The notes beneath the pieces are model-generated. The model did not search any database, was not told the DNA's origin, and saw nothing but the letters and a program-made list of their open reading frames with translations. Position numbers and translations under genes: made by a program. Positions 43,916 to 51,823 of a stretch of DNA of 64,000 nucleotides are shown piece by piece (the stretch's first letter is position 1; every line of letters starts with the position of its first letter). The stretch comes from Parasedimentitalea psychrophila (GTDB lineage: Bacteria > Pseudomonadota > Alphaproteobacteria > Rhodobacterales > Rhodobacteraceae): the NCBI RefSeq assembly GCF_030285785.1, contig NZ_CP127247.1, positions 4,487,501-4,551,500 on the forward strand. Direction: 5' to 3'.

Positions 43916-44284
43916 TCCATATGAGCACTCTTCATCGGCGGTCTGCACCGCCGATGGGGCTCCGCTCCAGCTGTTAGTATCGCTAGGGTTTGATACCCCC
44001 ATTTCAGTGGGTTTGATGCTTGAAGTGACCAGCAGTCGGCGGAAATCTGGACGAATGTCATCCGGTCAATGCGCGCTGCGACAAAAGCTTGTAGATCAGG
44101 ATCACTATAAATTTTGGGAGCCGCTCAGGGCGGTGATGGCTACGGTGACCCGATACGGCTTTGTTGATGGCGTGGACGCCCCCACCTACCGGCATCGTAA
44201 TATGCCAATGTGATGTACCCGGCAAGATCGGCCTCGGGTCATAGCAAAACCAATGCGGCCTCTCCGCGTCACCAATGTCCTGAT
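43916..44284. other. Non-coding stretch between M20 peptidase and tad genes
   Basis: No gene is supported. A hairpin CATCGGCGGT-CTGC-ACCGCCGATG spans 43933-43956, 18 bases after the peptidase stop, without a T tract; it is a candidate terminator or RNA end. Nothing else seen. Confidence 0.45.
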
Positions 44285-45709
44285 TTATTGAACCAACCGC
44301 AGGGGCTCGCTGACCGGGGTGTTTGAATAGTTCAGCAGCAGATTGGCGCCGCCACAGCCACGGATATCCCAATCTGAGCCAAACTTAAGCGATCCGGCCG
44401 AAAAAACCGACACCGCGCCAACAGTGGCATTGTTTGATCCCCAATCGACATAATCACCGGCAAACACCTGCAGATTGAACATTTCGACATCCGAGCCGAA
44501 TTTGGCCATCTCAGCCCCTAGAATGAAATTCATCGAATTGTCGGGGGAATCGCAATAGGTGCTGGATCCGATGGTCACGTTGGAGCCGATCTCGACGTTT
44601 TCCTTGGCCAAGAGAAACACATTGTTCATGGTCACATCCGAGCCAATTGTTATTTTCTTATCAGACACAATCAAGGCGTTGTTAAAATTGTAGTCGATAT
44701 CCACGTTGTCGGAGCTGTAGATGATGGTTGAAATTCCAGGTGGATAGCCGCCCGGATAATCATCGTATAGGATGTCGACCATGTCTTGCGCGGCGTGGAT
44801 ATGGTCCGAATGGCCTGCTGGTTTGCTGATATCAAACATGAAATCTATCGCCGGGTTCAGGTAATCGGCAATTGTCGCAGTCTCGACTATGTCGGGCAAG
44901 TCATTGTTCGCCCAGCTGCCGTCGTCAAAAAACTCTTCTGGCACCACCTCGTTGTCGCTGCCAAAATCAAACCCACCCTCGCCGTAATTGCTGCTGGGGG
45001 ACGGCATGCTGATGGTGGATTGCGTCTCTGCATCCGGGCCGCCCTCAATACTGTTTTGCGAGCCAAATTTGACCCCTTCCTCGCCATGAATACACCAACC
45101 ATCGCGCAGCTCGTTTGTGCTGCCACCTTCGGCGGTCCCCAAGGCAAAGAACCCTGCGGACATGCAGTCCTTCCCCTCGGACGGGGGCGGTGCAATGGCA
45201 ATGGCGCTGACCGATATATCCAGCGTGTCCGCAGCAACCATACCGATCAGAAACATCGGTTGGGCGTTGTCATTGGCCGAGGATTTTCGCGTGGTTGTGG
45301 CCACTGAATTCAGCATCGCAATGCCGGGTGATCCCTCGGGGTAAAAGCTGCGAGGCGCGCCCAACGCGCCATCGCTGTCCCAGAACCCCAGAATAACATC
45401 CACCTGCACCAACACATCACCATGATCCGTTGTCGTCATGTTCTTCTGTGCAAACAGTACTGCCTCGGCGAGGATATCTGCCCTGACGTCCGCGGTTATG
45501 GAGCCGGTGTTTTCGGGGATCAAAGCCGCGCCTGCCAGTGCCGCTGCATCCGCCGCATTCTGCAGGCGGGCACGGGTGTAAATGACGTTGGCGGAATCAA
45601 TCGCAAAACCAGCCGCAATCAGCAGAACCATCAACACCATCAGTGAATAGGCCATTGCGACCCCTGATGTATCCCGGGCAAAAGCAATCAGCGTCTTGCG
45701 GATCATCAT
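44285..45709 (-). CDS. TadG-like pilus assembly protein with glycine-serine repeats
   Basis: A 474-residue envelope protein. The N-terminal ~30 residues form a pilin-like hydrophobic segment (VAMAYSLMVLMVLLIAAGFA) typical of TadG, followed by NVIYTRARLQNAADAAALAGA. The C-terminal half carries at least seven copies of a short [FIW]GS[DNQ] motif (VKFGSQN, FDFGSDN, ITIGSDV, VEIGSNV, AKFGSDV, VDWGSNN, LKFGSDW), a periodicity compatible with a beta-helix. It is last in a three-gene operon with two TadE-like genes. TadG proteins belong to tight-adherence (Flp) pili; the rest of the tad locus is not in this window. Confidence 0.85.
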   Translation of the reverse strand: MMIRKTLIAFARDTSGVAMAYSLMVLMVLLIAAGFAIDSANVIYTRARLQNAADAAALAGAALIPENTGSITADVRADILAEAVLFAQKNMTTTDHGDVLVQVDVILGFWDSDGALGAPRSFYPEGSPGIAMLNSVATTTRKSSANDNAQPMFLIGMVAADTLDISVSAIAIAPPPSEGKDCMSAGFFALGTAEGGSTNELRDGWCIHGEEGVKFGSQNSIEGGPDAETQSTISMPSPSSNYGEGGFDFGSDNEVVPEEFFDDGSWANNDLPDIVETATIADYLNPAIDFMFDISKPAGHSDHIHAAQDMVDILYDDYPGGYPPGISTIIYSSDNVDIDYNFNNALIVSDKKITIGSDVTMNNVFLLAKENVEIGSNVTIGSSTYCDSPDNSMNFILGAEMAKFGSDVEMFNLQVFAGDYVDWGSNNATVGAVSVFSAGSLKFGSDWDIRGCGGANLLLNYSNTPVSEPLRLVQ

Positions 45710-45715
45710 TGTGGA

Positions 45716-46180
45716 TCACTCCTTTATATTGCGGGCAGAGATCGAATAGGTCGCAAAGCTATCAGCCATCCCCATGGCATCGATTGGGATCATGGCGATT
45801 GTCTGGATGCGAATGGACACCTGAATACTGTCGCCAGCCATCGCAGCGCCGCCCGCCACAGTGTCACTGGCAAAAACCGAAAAATCGCCGGGGATGTTTG
45901 CCATCATATCACAGGCCATGCTCTCGGCGCTTTCAAGCCCATCAGCCGACACCCCGGTCAGCGAACCACAGGCCGTATAGGTCCCATCGGTTTCGTCATC
46001 AGCACCGCCAACAGCAATCTCGCGCGAGATATGCTGCGACACGTGGATCATCGTCGAGGACACAAAGAACACATAGCCAAGCTGAACAATCACAAAGGTG
46101 AACAGCACCAGGATCGGCATGGCGATCAGGGTTTCAACCAGCACGGTTCCGGACTGGTCTTTCAAAAAACGGCGCATCAT
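45716..46180 (-). CDS. TadE-like pseudopilin 2
   Basis: A 154-residue protein with the TadE signature: a short basic head (RRFLKDQSGTVLVETLIAMP) with the conserved Glu inside the hydrophobic helix. The mature part shares the block A-DDET-G-YTAC with the gene upstream, so the two are paralogues from a duplication. The start overlaps the upstream stop (ATGA at 46177). It would be a minor component of an Flp pilus. Confidence 0.88.
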   Translation of the reverse strand: MMRRFLKDQSGTVLVETLIAMPILVLFTFVIVQLGYVFFVSSTMIHVSQHISREIAVGGADDETDGTYTACGSLTGVSADGLESAESMACDMMANIPGDFSVFASDTVAGGAAMAGDSIQVSIRIQTIAMIPIDAMGMADSFATYSISARNIKE

Positions 46181-46671
46181 TCACTATTCAGCTGTTGCAT
46201 GCGCAGGGTCGATCTGGCGGCAAAAACTCTGCCATCCTCAGGGGACGGAGAGACGCCAAACGGAAGCAGGCTCGACTCGGGCACCACCAGTTGCACAAAG
46301 GCATCGGCCCCCTCACTGCCAAACCCATCACTGGTGCCGTCAGACGCCATGACAAAATGTGTGCCAATTGATCGTTCCGCCAGATCGCAGGCAATTTGTT
46401 CAACACTGGTGCCGCCACCGGCCCCCACCCCGGAGATCGCACTACAAGCGGTCAAAACGCCGTTTGTCTCATCATCGGCCCGCCCCAAAGACAGTTCGCG
46501 CGAGGCAATCCTCGAGGCCCGCTCGAGATGTGCCATCGAGTGGAAAATCGCCGCAAAGTACATAATAATAAGCGAAATCGTGATCAGAACGGGGATCACC
46601 AGAATCGTTTCGACCAGAACAACTCCGGACTCATCACGACCAAATCGCTGGGCACCTGGGTTTTGGAACAT
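46177..46671 (-). CDS. TadE-like pseudopilin 1
   Basis: A 164-residue protein, first of the three tad genes. It has RDESGVVLVETILVIPVLIT with the conserved Glu, then a helix and a C-terminal globular part. RADDETNGVLTACSAISGVG aligns with GADDETDGTYTACGSLTGVS of the next gene, marking a tandem duplication. The first bases of the gene lie near the border with the broken recombinase at 46690. Confidence 0.88.
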   Translation of the reverse strand: MFQNPGAQRFGRDESGVVLVETILVIPVLITISLIIMYFAAIFHSMAHLERASRIASRELSLGRADDETNGVLTACSAISGVGAGGGTSVEQIACDLAERSIGTHFVMASDGTSDGFGSEGADAFVQLVVPESSLLPFGVSPSPEDGRVFAARSTLRMQQLNSE

Positions 46672-46689
46672 CGCACCTCAATTACAGTA

Positions 46690-47322
46690 AACTAAACATG
46701 TTTGATTTCTGTCCACTTAATACGAATGCGAAAAATTCAATGGGAAATTTGCCTTTCCAGATATTCAATTCCGGAATCTGGTGGTTTGGATTGTGAATGA
46801 AACGATCTGGCTCAGAAGTCCGTATTTCGCAGATGTATTCGTGTGACGTCAGGCCGCTGAGTGTCTGGAGACGGCGCGCGCAACTATAGGCAGCAAGGAC
46901 ATCGCTGAGATGACAGCGGAGTTGATCGTGATTATCAGAGTGATACCGTTTCACGGTCGCGTCCAAAGTCTGTACACGCTGCCACATTGCCGGATCGCCG
47001 GGGTCATCGTCCAAGATTTTCACCCAAGCGCTCCTGACCTCCCCAGCAAGAGCTGTGAATTGTTTATGGGTCAACTTGGACGGACCATGCTTCAGCGCCT
47101 CCCAGTGGGCGTCCACCGAGGCCAGCGCTTGGGTGAACCTTTGCTTAGCTACAGCGGGGTCTTTGGTCTGAAGGGATACTTTGACCACCTCCCCGACTTT
47201 GCAGTAACAAGATCGTCGCCAACTCGAACAGCGACCACAGTTTCCTTCGCCGCAGTGGCAATGTCGTTCGGCACCCGGATCCGCAGGTAGTAAGTCGTTC
47301 CAATCAGTTTCGGGTTCGGCAT
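46690..47322 (-). pseudogene. Broken tyrosine recombinase (DUF6538-type N-terminus)
   Basis: Reading on the - strand from 47322, MPNPKLIGTTYYLRIRVPND and following residues match the DUF6538 N-terminal domain of roseobacter phage/island integrases. The frame then breaks near 47190-47210 and similarity continues in another frame as VVKVSLQTKDPAVAKQRFTQ, ending without the catalytic Arg-His-Arg-Tyr core. It is a remnant of a larger integrase, adjacent to a tRNA fragment at 47414-47456. Confidence 0.65.
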
Positions 47323-47413
47323 TGCACATCTCATGTGTACTGCCTCTGTGTACGAGTTGAGGCGGCGCAAGCCTTTGATAGGCAATAAAATATGCAAGAT
47401 CAATGGGATGGGA

Positions 47414-47456
47414 TGGTGGGTCGTGAGAGGCTCGAACTCCCGACATCTTCGGTGTA
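47414..47456 (-). other. tRNA 3'-half fragment, candidate attachment site
   Basis: On the - strand the sequence reads TTACACCGAAGATGTCGGGA, then GTTCGAGCC, TCTCACGACCC and ACCA. It fits the region from the anticodon loop (UAC, Val) to the CCA end: stem GGGAG/CTCTC with loop TTCGAGC, then acceptor ACGACCC, A, CCA. The 5' half is missing on the right side, so it is not a functional tRNA but the duplicated 3' end left by an element integrated in a tRNA-Val gene. Confidence 0.65.
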
Positions 47457-47597
47457 AAAAAAGGTGTCTGCAGCCAAGCCATTGATATTTGGCAAAGAGC
47501 GCACTTCGTACTGGGAAATTTAGCCCTGTTTTCCCGGTTTGTCCAAGGTTTCCAAGTTCACCGAACCTAAGCGCACTTCGTAAACGGCGCCATCGGA

Positions 47598-47852
47598 TCA
47601 CCCTGGCTGCTGGCTTGCCCCCCGCATCGCACCCCAGGAGCCACCCACATAGGTAATCCGGTAATCCTTGATTTGCTTTGTACGGCAGGCCGAGCACCGC
47701 AGCCGCGCGATCGCCTCGCCAACCGTTATCTGATCGCCCCACTTGGCAATGATGTCGACGACCTGGACAGGCCCGTTGTGGCCGCAGGCGCATTCAAGCC
47801 ACAGCTGGTGTTCGGGGATGACTGATAGGCGCGTGCCGCCGCGTTTGAGCAT
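47598..47852 (-). CDS. Small zinc-finger-like protein, prophage type
   Basis: An 84-residue protein with two Cys pairs (LECACGHNG and LRCSACRTK) able to bind one zinc, and a central HTH-like segment (DIIAKWGDQITVGEAIARLR). Proteins of this kind occur near the ends of rhodobacteral prophages and islands. No ribosome site was checked as decisive. It is the first gene on the element side of the tRNA fragment, so it may belong to prophage B or its flanking island. Confidence 0.6.
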   Translation of the reverse strand: MLKRGGTRLSVIPEHQLWLECACGHNGPVQVVDIIAKWGDQITVGEAIARLRCSACRTKQIKDYRITYVGGSWGAMRGASQQPG

Positions 47853-48150
47853 GGGCCGGGGATATTGGAGGTCAGTGAGTCGGGAAAGCCCCTACGAGAA
47901 CATTTCCGGAACCCTCCTTTGTTGGATGATCGATATCTTTACGGCCGGATACAAGAGTCAGCTTGAAAGAGGACAAAGGCAGCCCGGGACCTCTTCTACC
48001 TTGTGTGTGAAAGTCCGTAGTCAAGAAACACGGATGCTGATGAACTACCTCTGATGGAGTTTTTGTAGATTACCACTTTGACCGCTCTATCATTGGACAA
48101 CGTGGTGATTTTGGCCACCTGTATACTGCCGTAAAGCTCTTGGGGGGATT
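47853..48150. other. Intergenic stretch with repeat element copy 1
   Basis: Just under 300 bases. CTCCTTTGTTGGATG at 47914-47928 is the first of six copies of the CTCCTTTTNTGGAC motif family in this zone. No gene supported. Confidence 0.45.
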
Positions 48151-48786
48151 ATGAATAAAATAGCCAAAATATATTGTACCTTCGTTTTTGCGCTTTCGGC
48201 TAGTGGGGCCGTAGCCCAGGATGTTGGCGAGTACGCATTCAGCCTCGGTGCTTCCAGCGTGGGGTTCACTGGCGAAGTCAAATATCGCCTCTCGGAGAAG
48301 TGGCGGCTGCGTGCAATGCTGAGCGGGGCACCCACGTATAGAAAGCGAGAGGAATCAGGAGACCTAATTTATGATGCGGCTGCGGAAATCCGCGGGCTTT
48401 CATTACTTGCTGACTATCAAATAGGAAATTCACAGTTCCACATCATTGGAGGCGCTTTCCTTTCCGGAACAAAGATCGTTGGTCAGACTAGCGGGACTCT
48501 GTTGATCGGTGACAGCGTCTATAACTCAACCATTCAGGCAGATGTTCGATTTTCGAACCGCGTCTCACCCATTTTGGCAATAGGCTTCGAACAACCAATT
48601 GGAGATCAGTGGAACCTAGCGGCCAGTGCAGGATACATGTACACTGGTGGGGTCGACGTCGGAATTTCTGTGCTGAGCGGCGATCCGGTCGATCTCGACG
48701 ACCTAGTCAACGAAGCGCATCAAATTCAGTCCGAGGTCGATTCAGGGTATCCGTTTCTCACCTTTGGACTCACCTATACGTTTTAG
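48151..48786 (+). CDS. Outer-membrane beta-barrel protein
   Basis: A 211-residue protein with a signal peptide (MNKIAKIYCTFVFALSASGAVAQ) and alternating beta strands ending in a C-terminal Phe (FGLTYTF), the outer-membrane insertion signature. Strong ribosome site GGGGGG lies before the ATG. Strand spacing suggests an eight-strand barrel similar to OmpW/OmpA-type small porins, but I cannot assign a family. A hairpin TCTGGC/GCCAGA (48789-48806) directly follows the stop. It is a single-gene unit bounded by the repeat motifs at 47914 and 48872. Confidence 0.75.
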   Translation: MNKIAKIYCTFVFALSASGAVAQDVGEYAFSLGASSVGFTGEVKYRLSEKWRLRAMLSGAPTYRKREESGDLIYDAAAEIRGLSLLADYQIGNSQFHIIGGAFLSGTKIVGQTSGTLLIGDSVYNSTIQADVRFSNRVSPILAIGFEQPIGDQWNLAASAGYMYTGGVDVGISVLSGDPVDLDDLVNEAHQIQSEVDSGYPFLTFGLTYTF

Positions 48787-48788
48787 GG

Positions 48789-48806
48789 TCTGGCCTCATA
48801 GCCAGA
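48789..48806 (+). terminator. Hairpin after outer-membrane protein gene
   Basis: TCTGGC (48789-48794) and GCCAGA (48801-48806), loop CTCATA, start three bases after the stop codon. A short stem and no T tract make it a weak terminator at best. Confidence 0.35.
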
Positions 48807-48821
48807 ACATATCAGTAGCCG

Positions 48822-48886
48822 AGAGCGCGGTGGCAGAGAGGAAGATTTGCGAACACCTGTCATATCTGCCGCCTCCTTTTCTGGAC
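48822..48886 (+). repeat. Repeat element copy 2 (GAGAGCG-hairpin-CTCCTTTTCTGGAC)
   Basis: AGAGCG at 48822-48827, a stem GGTGGCAGA (48829-48837) with TCTGCCGCC (48865-48873), and the motif CTCCTTTTCTGGAC ending at 48886. It has the same layout as the copies at 49988-50048 and 50101-50172, and lies after the barrel gene. Confidence 0.55.
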
Positions 48887-49267
48887 GACCGAGGACCGCC
48901 CACTCCACTTTTGATTTGTGGCGTGTGTTATGTAACGCTGCCGCAAACCAGTGAGACTGATAGGTAGCTGCAGTTACAAATATCTGGAAATGCTTTTCAA
49001 GCGCCAAGATTTCGCGATAGGAAAGTGACCTCTCAAAATAGCATCCCACTGGGACCGATCCAAAGCACAGGGATCCTAACTGCCTCGCCATCAACAATTG
49101 TATGATCCAGGTTGAAAAAAACGCCGCCCGGCGCGTGACATTATCTTCTGGCACTCCACTTGGGGATTTTCGGACATAGGTGCTATGAAAACAGCCCTCG
49201 GCTTTCCTTTGGGTCGACTGGCGCCATTTTGGTAAATTGTATGTTTGTTCAACCGGAGCCTTTGAAA
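48887..49267. other. Non-coding stretch before yceI-like gene
   Basis: About 380 bases without a supported gene. Both strands have short open frames that look like decayed repeat sequence. Nothing else recognised. Confidence 0.4.
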
Positions 49268-49843
49268 ATGAATATGTCCTGGATCGCCGCCTCGTTTGTC
49301 GCTGCAGCCGCGTCTGCGGCTATTGCTGCACCAGAGAAATATGTGCTGGACGCACCACACAGCCAGATCACTTTCAGCTACAACCATCTTGGGTTTTCGA
49401 CCACCCGAGGGATGTTCTCGGGGTTCCAAGGTGAGGTGATGTTCGATCAGGAAAATCCGGCAGCCTCCAGCGTCTCGGTGTCGATGCCCGCGCGATCCAT
49501 GTTCACCGGCTGGCAAGAGCGGTTTGATCAATTCATGACCGAGGATTTTTTTGGTGCTGATGAAAAAGAAATGATCCGGTTTCAATCCACCAGCATCGAG
49601 GTGACCGGTGACAATCTTGCCAAGATCACCGGCGATCTGACCCTGAATGGCGTGACCAAAGTGGTGGTGCTGGACACGGTCCTGAACCAGGTGGGAGATC
49701 ACCCAATGGCCGGGAAGCCTTGGGCCGGGTTCGACGCCACCACCTCAATACTGCGCTCTGATTTTGATTTGGGTAAATTTGCGCCCTTTGTCAGTGATGA
49801 GGTGACAATTCAGATTTCAATTGAGGCCATGAAGGCCGATTGA
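49268..49843 (+). CDS. YceI family periplasmic protein
   Basis: A 191-residue secreted lipocalin-like protein. The ATG at 49268 gives the signal MNMSWIAASFVAAAASAAIA followed by APEKY. YceI blocks are clear: YVLDAPHSQITFSYNHLGFS, GEVMFDQENPAASSVSVS, DQFMTEDFFGADEKEMIRFQS and ITGDLTLNGVTKVV. The family binds polyisoprenoids or other lipids in the periplasm. It stands alone, followed by three copies of the repeat motif (49923, 50035, 50159). Confidence 0.92.
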   Translation: MNMSWIAASFVAAAASAAIAAPEKYVLDAPHSQITFSYNHLGFSTTRGMFSGFQGEVMFDQENPAASSVSVSMPARSMFTGWQERFDQFMTEDFFGADEKEMIRFQSTSIEVTGDNLAKITGDLTLNGVTKVVVLDTVLNQVGDHPMAGKPWAGFDATTSILRSDFDLGKFAPFVSDEVTIQISIEAMKAD

Positions 49844-49922
49844 ATATTGCCCCAGCCCGAGCCTCTTGCGGTTTGGGCACAACTATTGCGCGATATACAA
49901 GTTTAACGTGGGCTGCCCGTCA

Positions 49923-49936
49923 CTCCTCTTCTGGAC
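49923..49936 (+). repeat. Repeat motif copy 3 (CTCCTCTTCTGGAC)
   Basis: A one-mismatch copy of CTCCTTTTNTGGAC, about 80 bases after the yceI stop. The upstream stretch has GGGCAC/GTGGGC-type pairing potential but not the GAGAGCG start of the other copies. Confidence 0.5.
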
Positions 49937-49987
49937 CAGAATTGCAATCGGACTATTCTATATGAAATCCGCCACTGGGGAGGATGG

Positions 49988-50048
49988 GAGAGCGATCCGC
50001 GTCCAAAACCGTACCTAACTGCGCACGCGGGTCGCTCCTTTTATGGAC
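49988..50048 (+). repeat. Repeat element copy 4 (GAGAGCG-hairpin-CTCCTTTTATGGAC)
   Basis: GAGCGATCCGCGT (49990-50002) pairs with ACGCGGGTCGCTC (50025-50037) with one T-G pair; the motif CTCCTTTTATGGAC spans 50035-50048. It is the first of two tandem gene-less units (about 112 and 124 bases). Confidence 0.6.
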
Positions 50049-50100
50049 CCATATCAATTTCGTACTAGATATTTTTCAATCCGCCTATGACGTGGGCGGG

Positions 50101-50172
50101 GAGAGCGGCCCGCGCCCAAACAACCCTTGTTTGCAACCGCGGGCCGCTCGCCGATAGGCTCCTTTGTTGGAC
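50101..50172 (+). repeat. Repeat element copy 5 (GAGAGCG-hairpin-CTCCTTTGTTGGAC)
   Basis: GAGCGGCCCGCG (50103-50114) pairs perfectly with CGCGGGCCGCTC (50138-50149); CTCCTTTGTTGGAC ends at 50172. Both arms and spacing resemble copy 4 while the loops differ, as expected for structure under selection or a mobile hairpin. Confidence 0.6.
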
Positions 50173-50284
50173 TTCACAGTCGCAGAGTGTCTCTAGCTGG
50201 TCGAGTGCCTGGTTGGAGCTGAACGGACTCAAAGGACCATTTATGGTAGGATACTTCTGCGACCGTTGTTGGGGAGGCATAACA

Positions 50285-50581
50285 ATGATCATTCGCATTT
50301 TTCAGATTGTGACCCGTCCGGGCAAAGAGGAGGAGTTTGGAAAATTTTTCCATGAAACGGCCATTCCCCTCATGAAGGGCACCAAGGGGATAGTTAGTAT
50401 TATCCCCGGAGCTCCCCGCGAAGAAAGCCCCAGAGAATTCAGTTTCGTAATGGTCTGGGAAAATCTCGAAGCACTGAAGGCTTTTGTCGGTGAGGATTAT
50501 ACGAGCCCACACATTGATCCTGCTGAGGCTGAGCTGGTCGAGAGCAGGTCGATCAAGCATTATGATCTGGTCGAGACTTAG
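50285..50581 (+). CDS. ABM-domain (antibiotic biosynthesis monooxygenase-like) protein
   Basis: A 98-residue single-domain protein. The ATG at 50285 is fixed by GGGGAGG just upstream. IIRIFQIVTRPGKEEEFGKF opens a ferredoxin-like alpha+beta fold of the ABM superfamily, and FSFVMVWENLEALKAFVGED gives the second half. Such small dimeric proteins are often heme-degrading or quinol oxygenases, but most have no known substrate. It lies alone between repeat copies at 50159 and 50667. Confidence 0.82.
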   Translation: MIIRIFQIVTRPGKEEEFGKFFHETAIPLMKGTKGIVSIIPGAPREESPREFSFVMVWENLEALKAFVGEDYTSPHIDPAEAELVESRSIKHYDLVET

Positions 50582-50666
50582 ATATGCCGCAAATGGGGCC
50601 GTTGATATCGCTCTGCGCCAAATCGGGTTGGTGTCAGTGCAGTCCATATAGCCGTCGTAGCGCGGC

Positions 50667-50680
50667 CTCCTTTTATGGAC
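50667..50680 (+). repeat. Repeat motif copy 6 (CTCCTTTTATGGAC)
   Basis: A perfect copy of the motif about 86 bases after the ABM gene stop, the same distance as copy 2 after the barrel gene and copy 3 after yceI. It is the last copy in the run. Confidence 0.55.
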
Positions 50681-50889
50681 ACAGCCAGATTTGCCAAATG
50701 ATCCATCAATGTGATTGATGCCATAAGGTGCACATGGGTCAAGAAACCAAAGTTCGCCGCTAGTATCTCATCACCACCATCGATAGCGTCATCGGAGATA
50801 GCTTCTCCACGCTACAGCTGTCCCAAATAGTTGAGTATAAACGCCGAACACTTTCTCAAGGGACGAATTGTGAAAAAGCACCTGTTTCA
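50681..50889. other. Non-coding stretch after the cassette-like run
   Basis: About 210 bases (308 from the ABM stop). No gene supported; composition becomes AT-richer as the next genes begin. Confidence 0.35.
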
Positions 50890-51744
50890 CTAACAACCCT
50901 TTACCGGCTGCCCAGGTCTGGGCATTGGGCTATTTTTCAGCATATCCGAATAAATCTCCCTTAAGAACCCTTGCGGATCGGCTAAGTGCTGCCAATTTTC
51001 AAGTTGCTCTAGAGCGAGTGAAACCTGCTTGGTACCACACTTCCAATCGCCAACCATCAATTCATTCATACCCCAATCAGCCCGAAGCGAAATCAGAAAT
51101 ACGCTTGAATTAGCATCAATTTGATTGGACAACTCGTCAACTATCCCCACATACAATTCCCGTCCATATTCGGTATCTTGCATTTCAGACGGAATGTAGT
51201 AGGATATTGCCAACCCCTGATGGGCATTCAGTCTTTGTCGCTCCGTTAGATCAGCTCTTCCACTCACCTCCACAAGAACCCTGTTCGCTTGGACTGCATC
51301 ATAGACAAACAGGTATGCGATTGAAAGCTGGACTAATTCATCGGTAGAAAATCTTTTGAGGTGCCGGTTGTACTCTTCTTTGTTGGTACTTAAGGTGGAT
51401 ATGAGTCTATTCTGAATTGGGCGCACTGCTCCATCCCTCAAATTTGGATCATTTATTGAAGCAACAACTTGATTAATTTCCGACATAAGTTGTGAGGTGG
51501 TGATAATTGATTCTCGAAGAACTTCTATTGATTCTTCGCGCCCTCCAATAAATCGATCCCAAACACCGATTGGCCAACTGTAACCAATTGCTATTATCAA
51601 TGCTAATACCCCACCATAGTCCCGAAGCACTTCCAAAGTAGTCTTTTTTTTATTTACAATTTCATCTTCGAGATTCTCTATTCTCGCAACGATGTCATTA
51701 ATCGAATTTTTTTCATTATTAACTTCTATAACATTCTCTTCCAT
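50890..51744 (-). CDS. Membrane-anchored helical repeat protein of unknown function
   Basis: A 284-residue protein. An N-terminal charged coiled coil (about residues 1-35) leads into one membrane helix (YGGVLALIIAIGYSW, about 43-60) and then a helical domain with TPR-like spacing (STDELVQLSIAYLFVYDAVQ). The ATG at 51744 lies about nine bases from an octanucleotide repeat tract, and the frame is open through the tract for 49 more codons. Codon use and AT content differ from core genes. It follows a secreted metalloprotease gene in the same direction. Confidence 0.7.
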   Translation of the reverse strand: MEENVIEVNNEKNSINDIVARIENLEDEIVNKKKTTLEVLRDYGGVLALIIAIGYSWPIGVWDRFIGGREESIEVLRESIITTSQLMSEINQVVASINDPNLRDGAVRPIQNRLISTLSTNKEEYNRHLKRFSTDELVQLSIAYLFVYDAVQANRVLVEVSGRADLTERQRLNAHQGLAISYYIPSEMQDTEYGRELYVGIVDELSNQIDANSSVFLISLRADWGMNELMVGDWKCGTKQVSLALEQLENWQHLADPQGFLREIYSDMLKNSPMPRPGQPVKGC

Positions 51745-51752
51745 ATTACCAT

Positions 51753-51820
51753 CCGATACACCGATACACCGATACACCGATACACCGATACACCGATACA
51801 CCGATACACCGATACACCGA
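51753..51820. repeat. Octanucleotide tandem repeat (CCGATACA) x 8.5
   Basis: Eight full CCGATACA units plus CCGA, without interruption, between two - strand genes (metalloprotease stop at 51824, next start 51744). An 8-bp unit is not a multiple of three, so slippage would change any frame read through it and the spacing of any promoter or ribosome site across it. Confidence 0.85.
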
Positions 51821-51823
51821 AAA

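Noticed and set aside
43933-43956. Strong intrinsic terminator after the M20 peptidase gene
   Set aside because: The 10-bp stem is perfect but no T tract follows in either direction, so I list it only as a hairpin.
47414-47456. Functional tRNA-Val gene
   Set aside because: Only the part from the anticodon loop to CCA is present; the D-arm and 5' acceptor are missing on the adjacent side.
48783-49154. A 123-codon - strand open frame between the barrel and yceI-like genes
   Set aside because: It spans repeat element copy 2 and has no start signal or domain; probably translation of repeat DNA.
47914-50680. Classical integron with attC sites
   Set aside because: No integron integrase in the window and the ends do not follow GTTRRRY consistently (TATGGAC and TCTGGAC in most copies). 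Kept only as a cassette-like array of unknown type.
51753-51820. CRISPR-like tandem repeat
   Set aside because: Units are 8 bp, directly adjacent without spacers, and no cas genes are near. It is a microsatellite.
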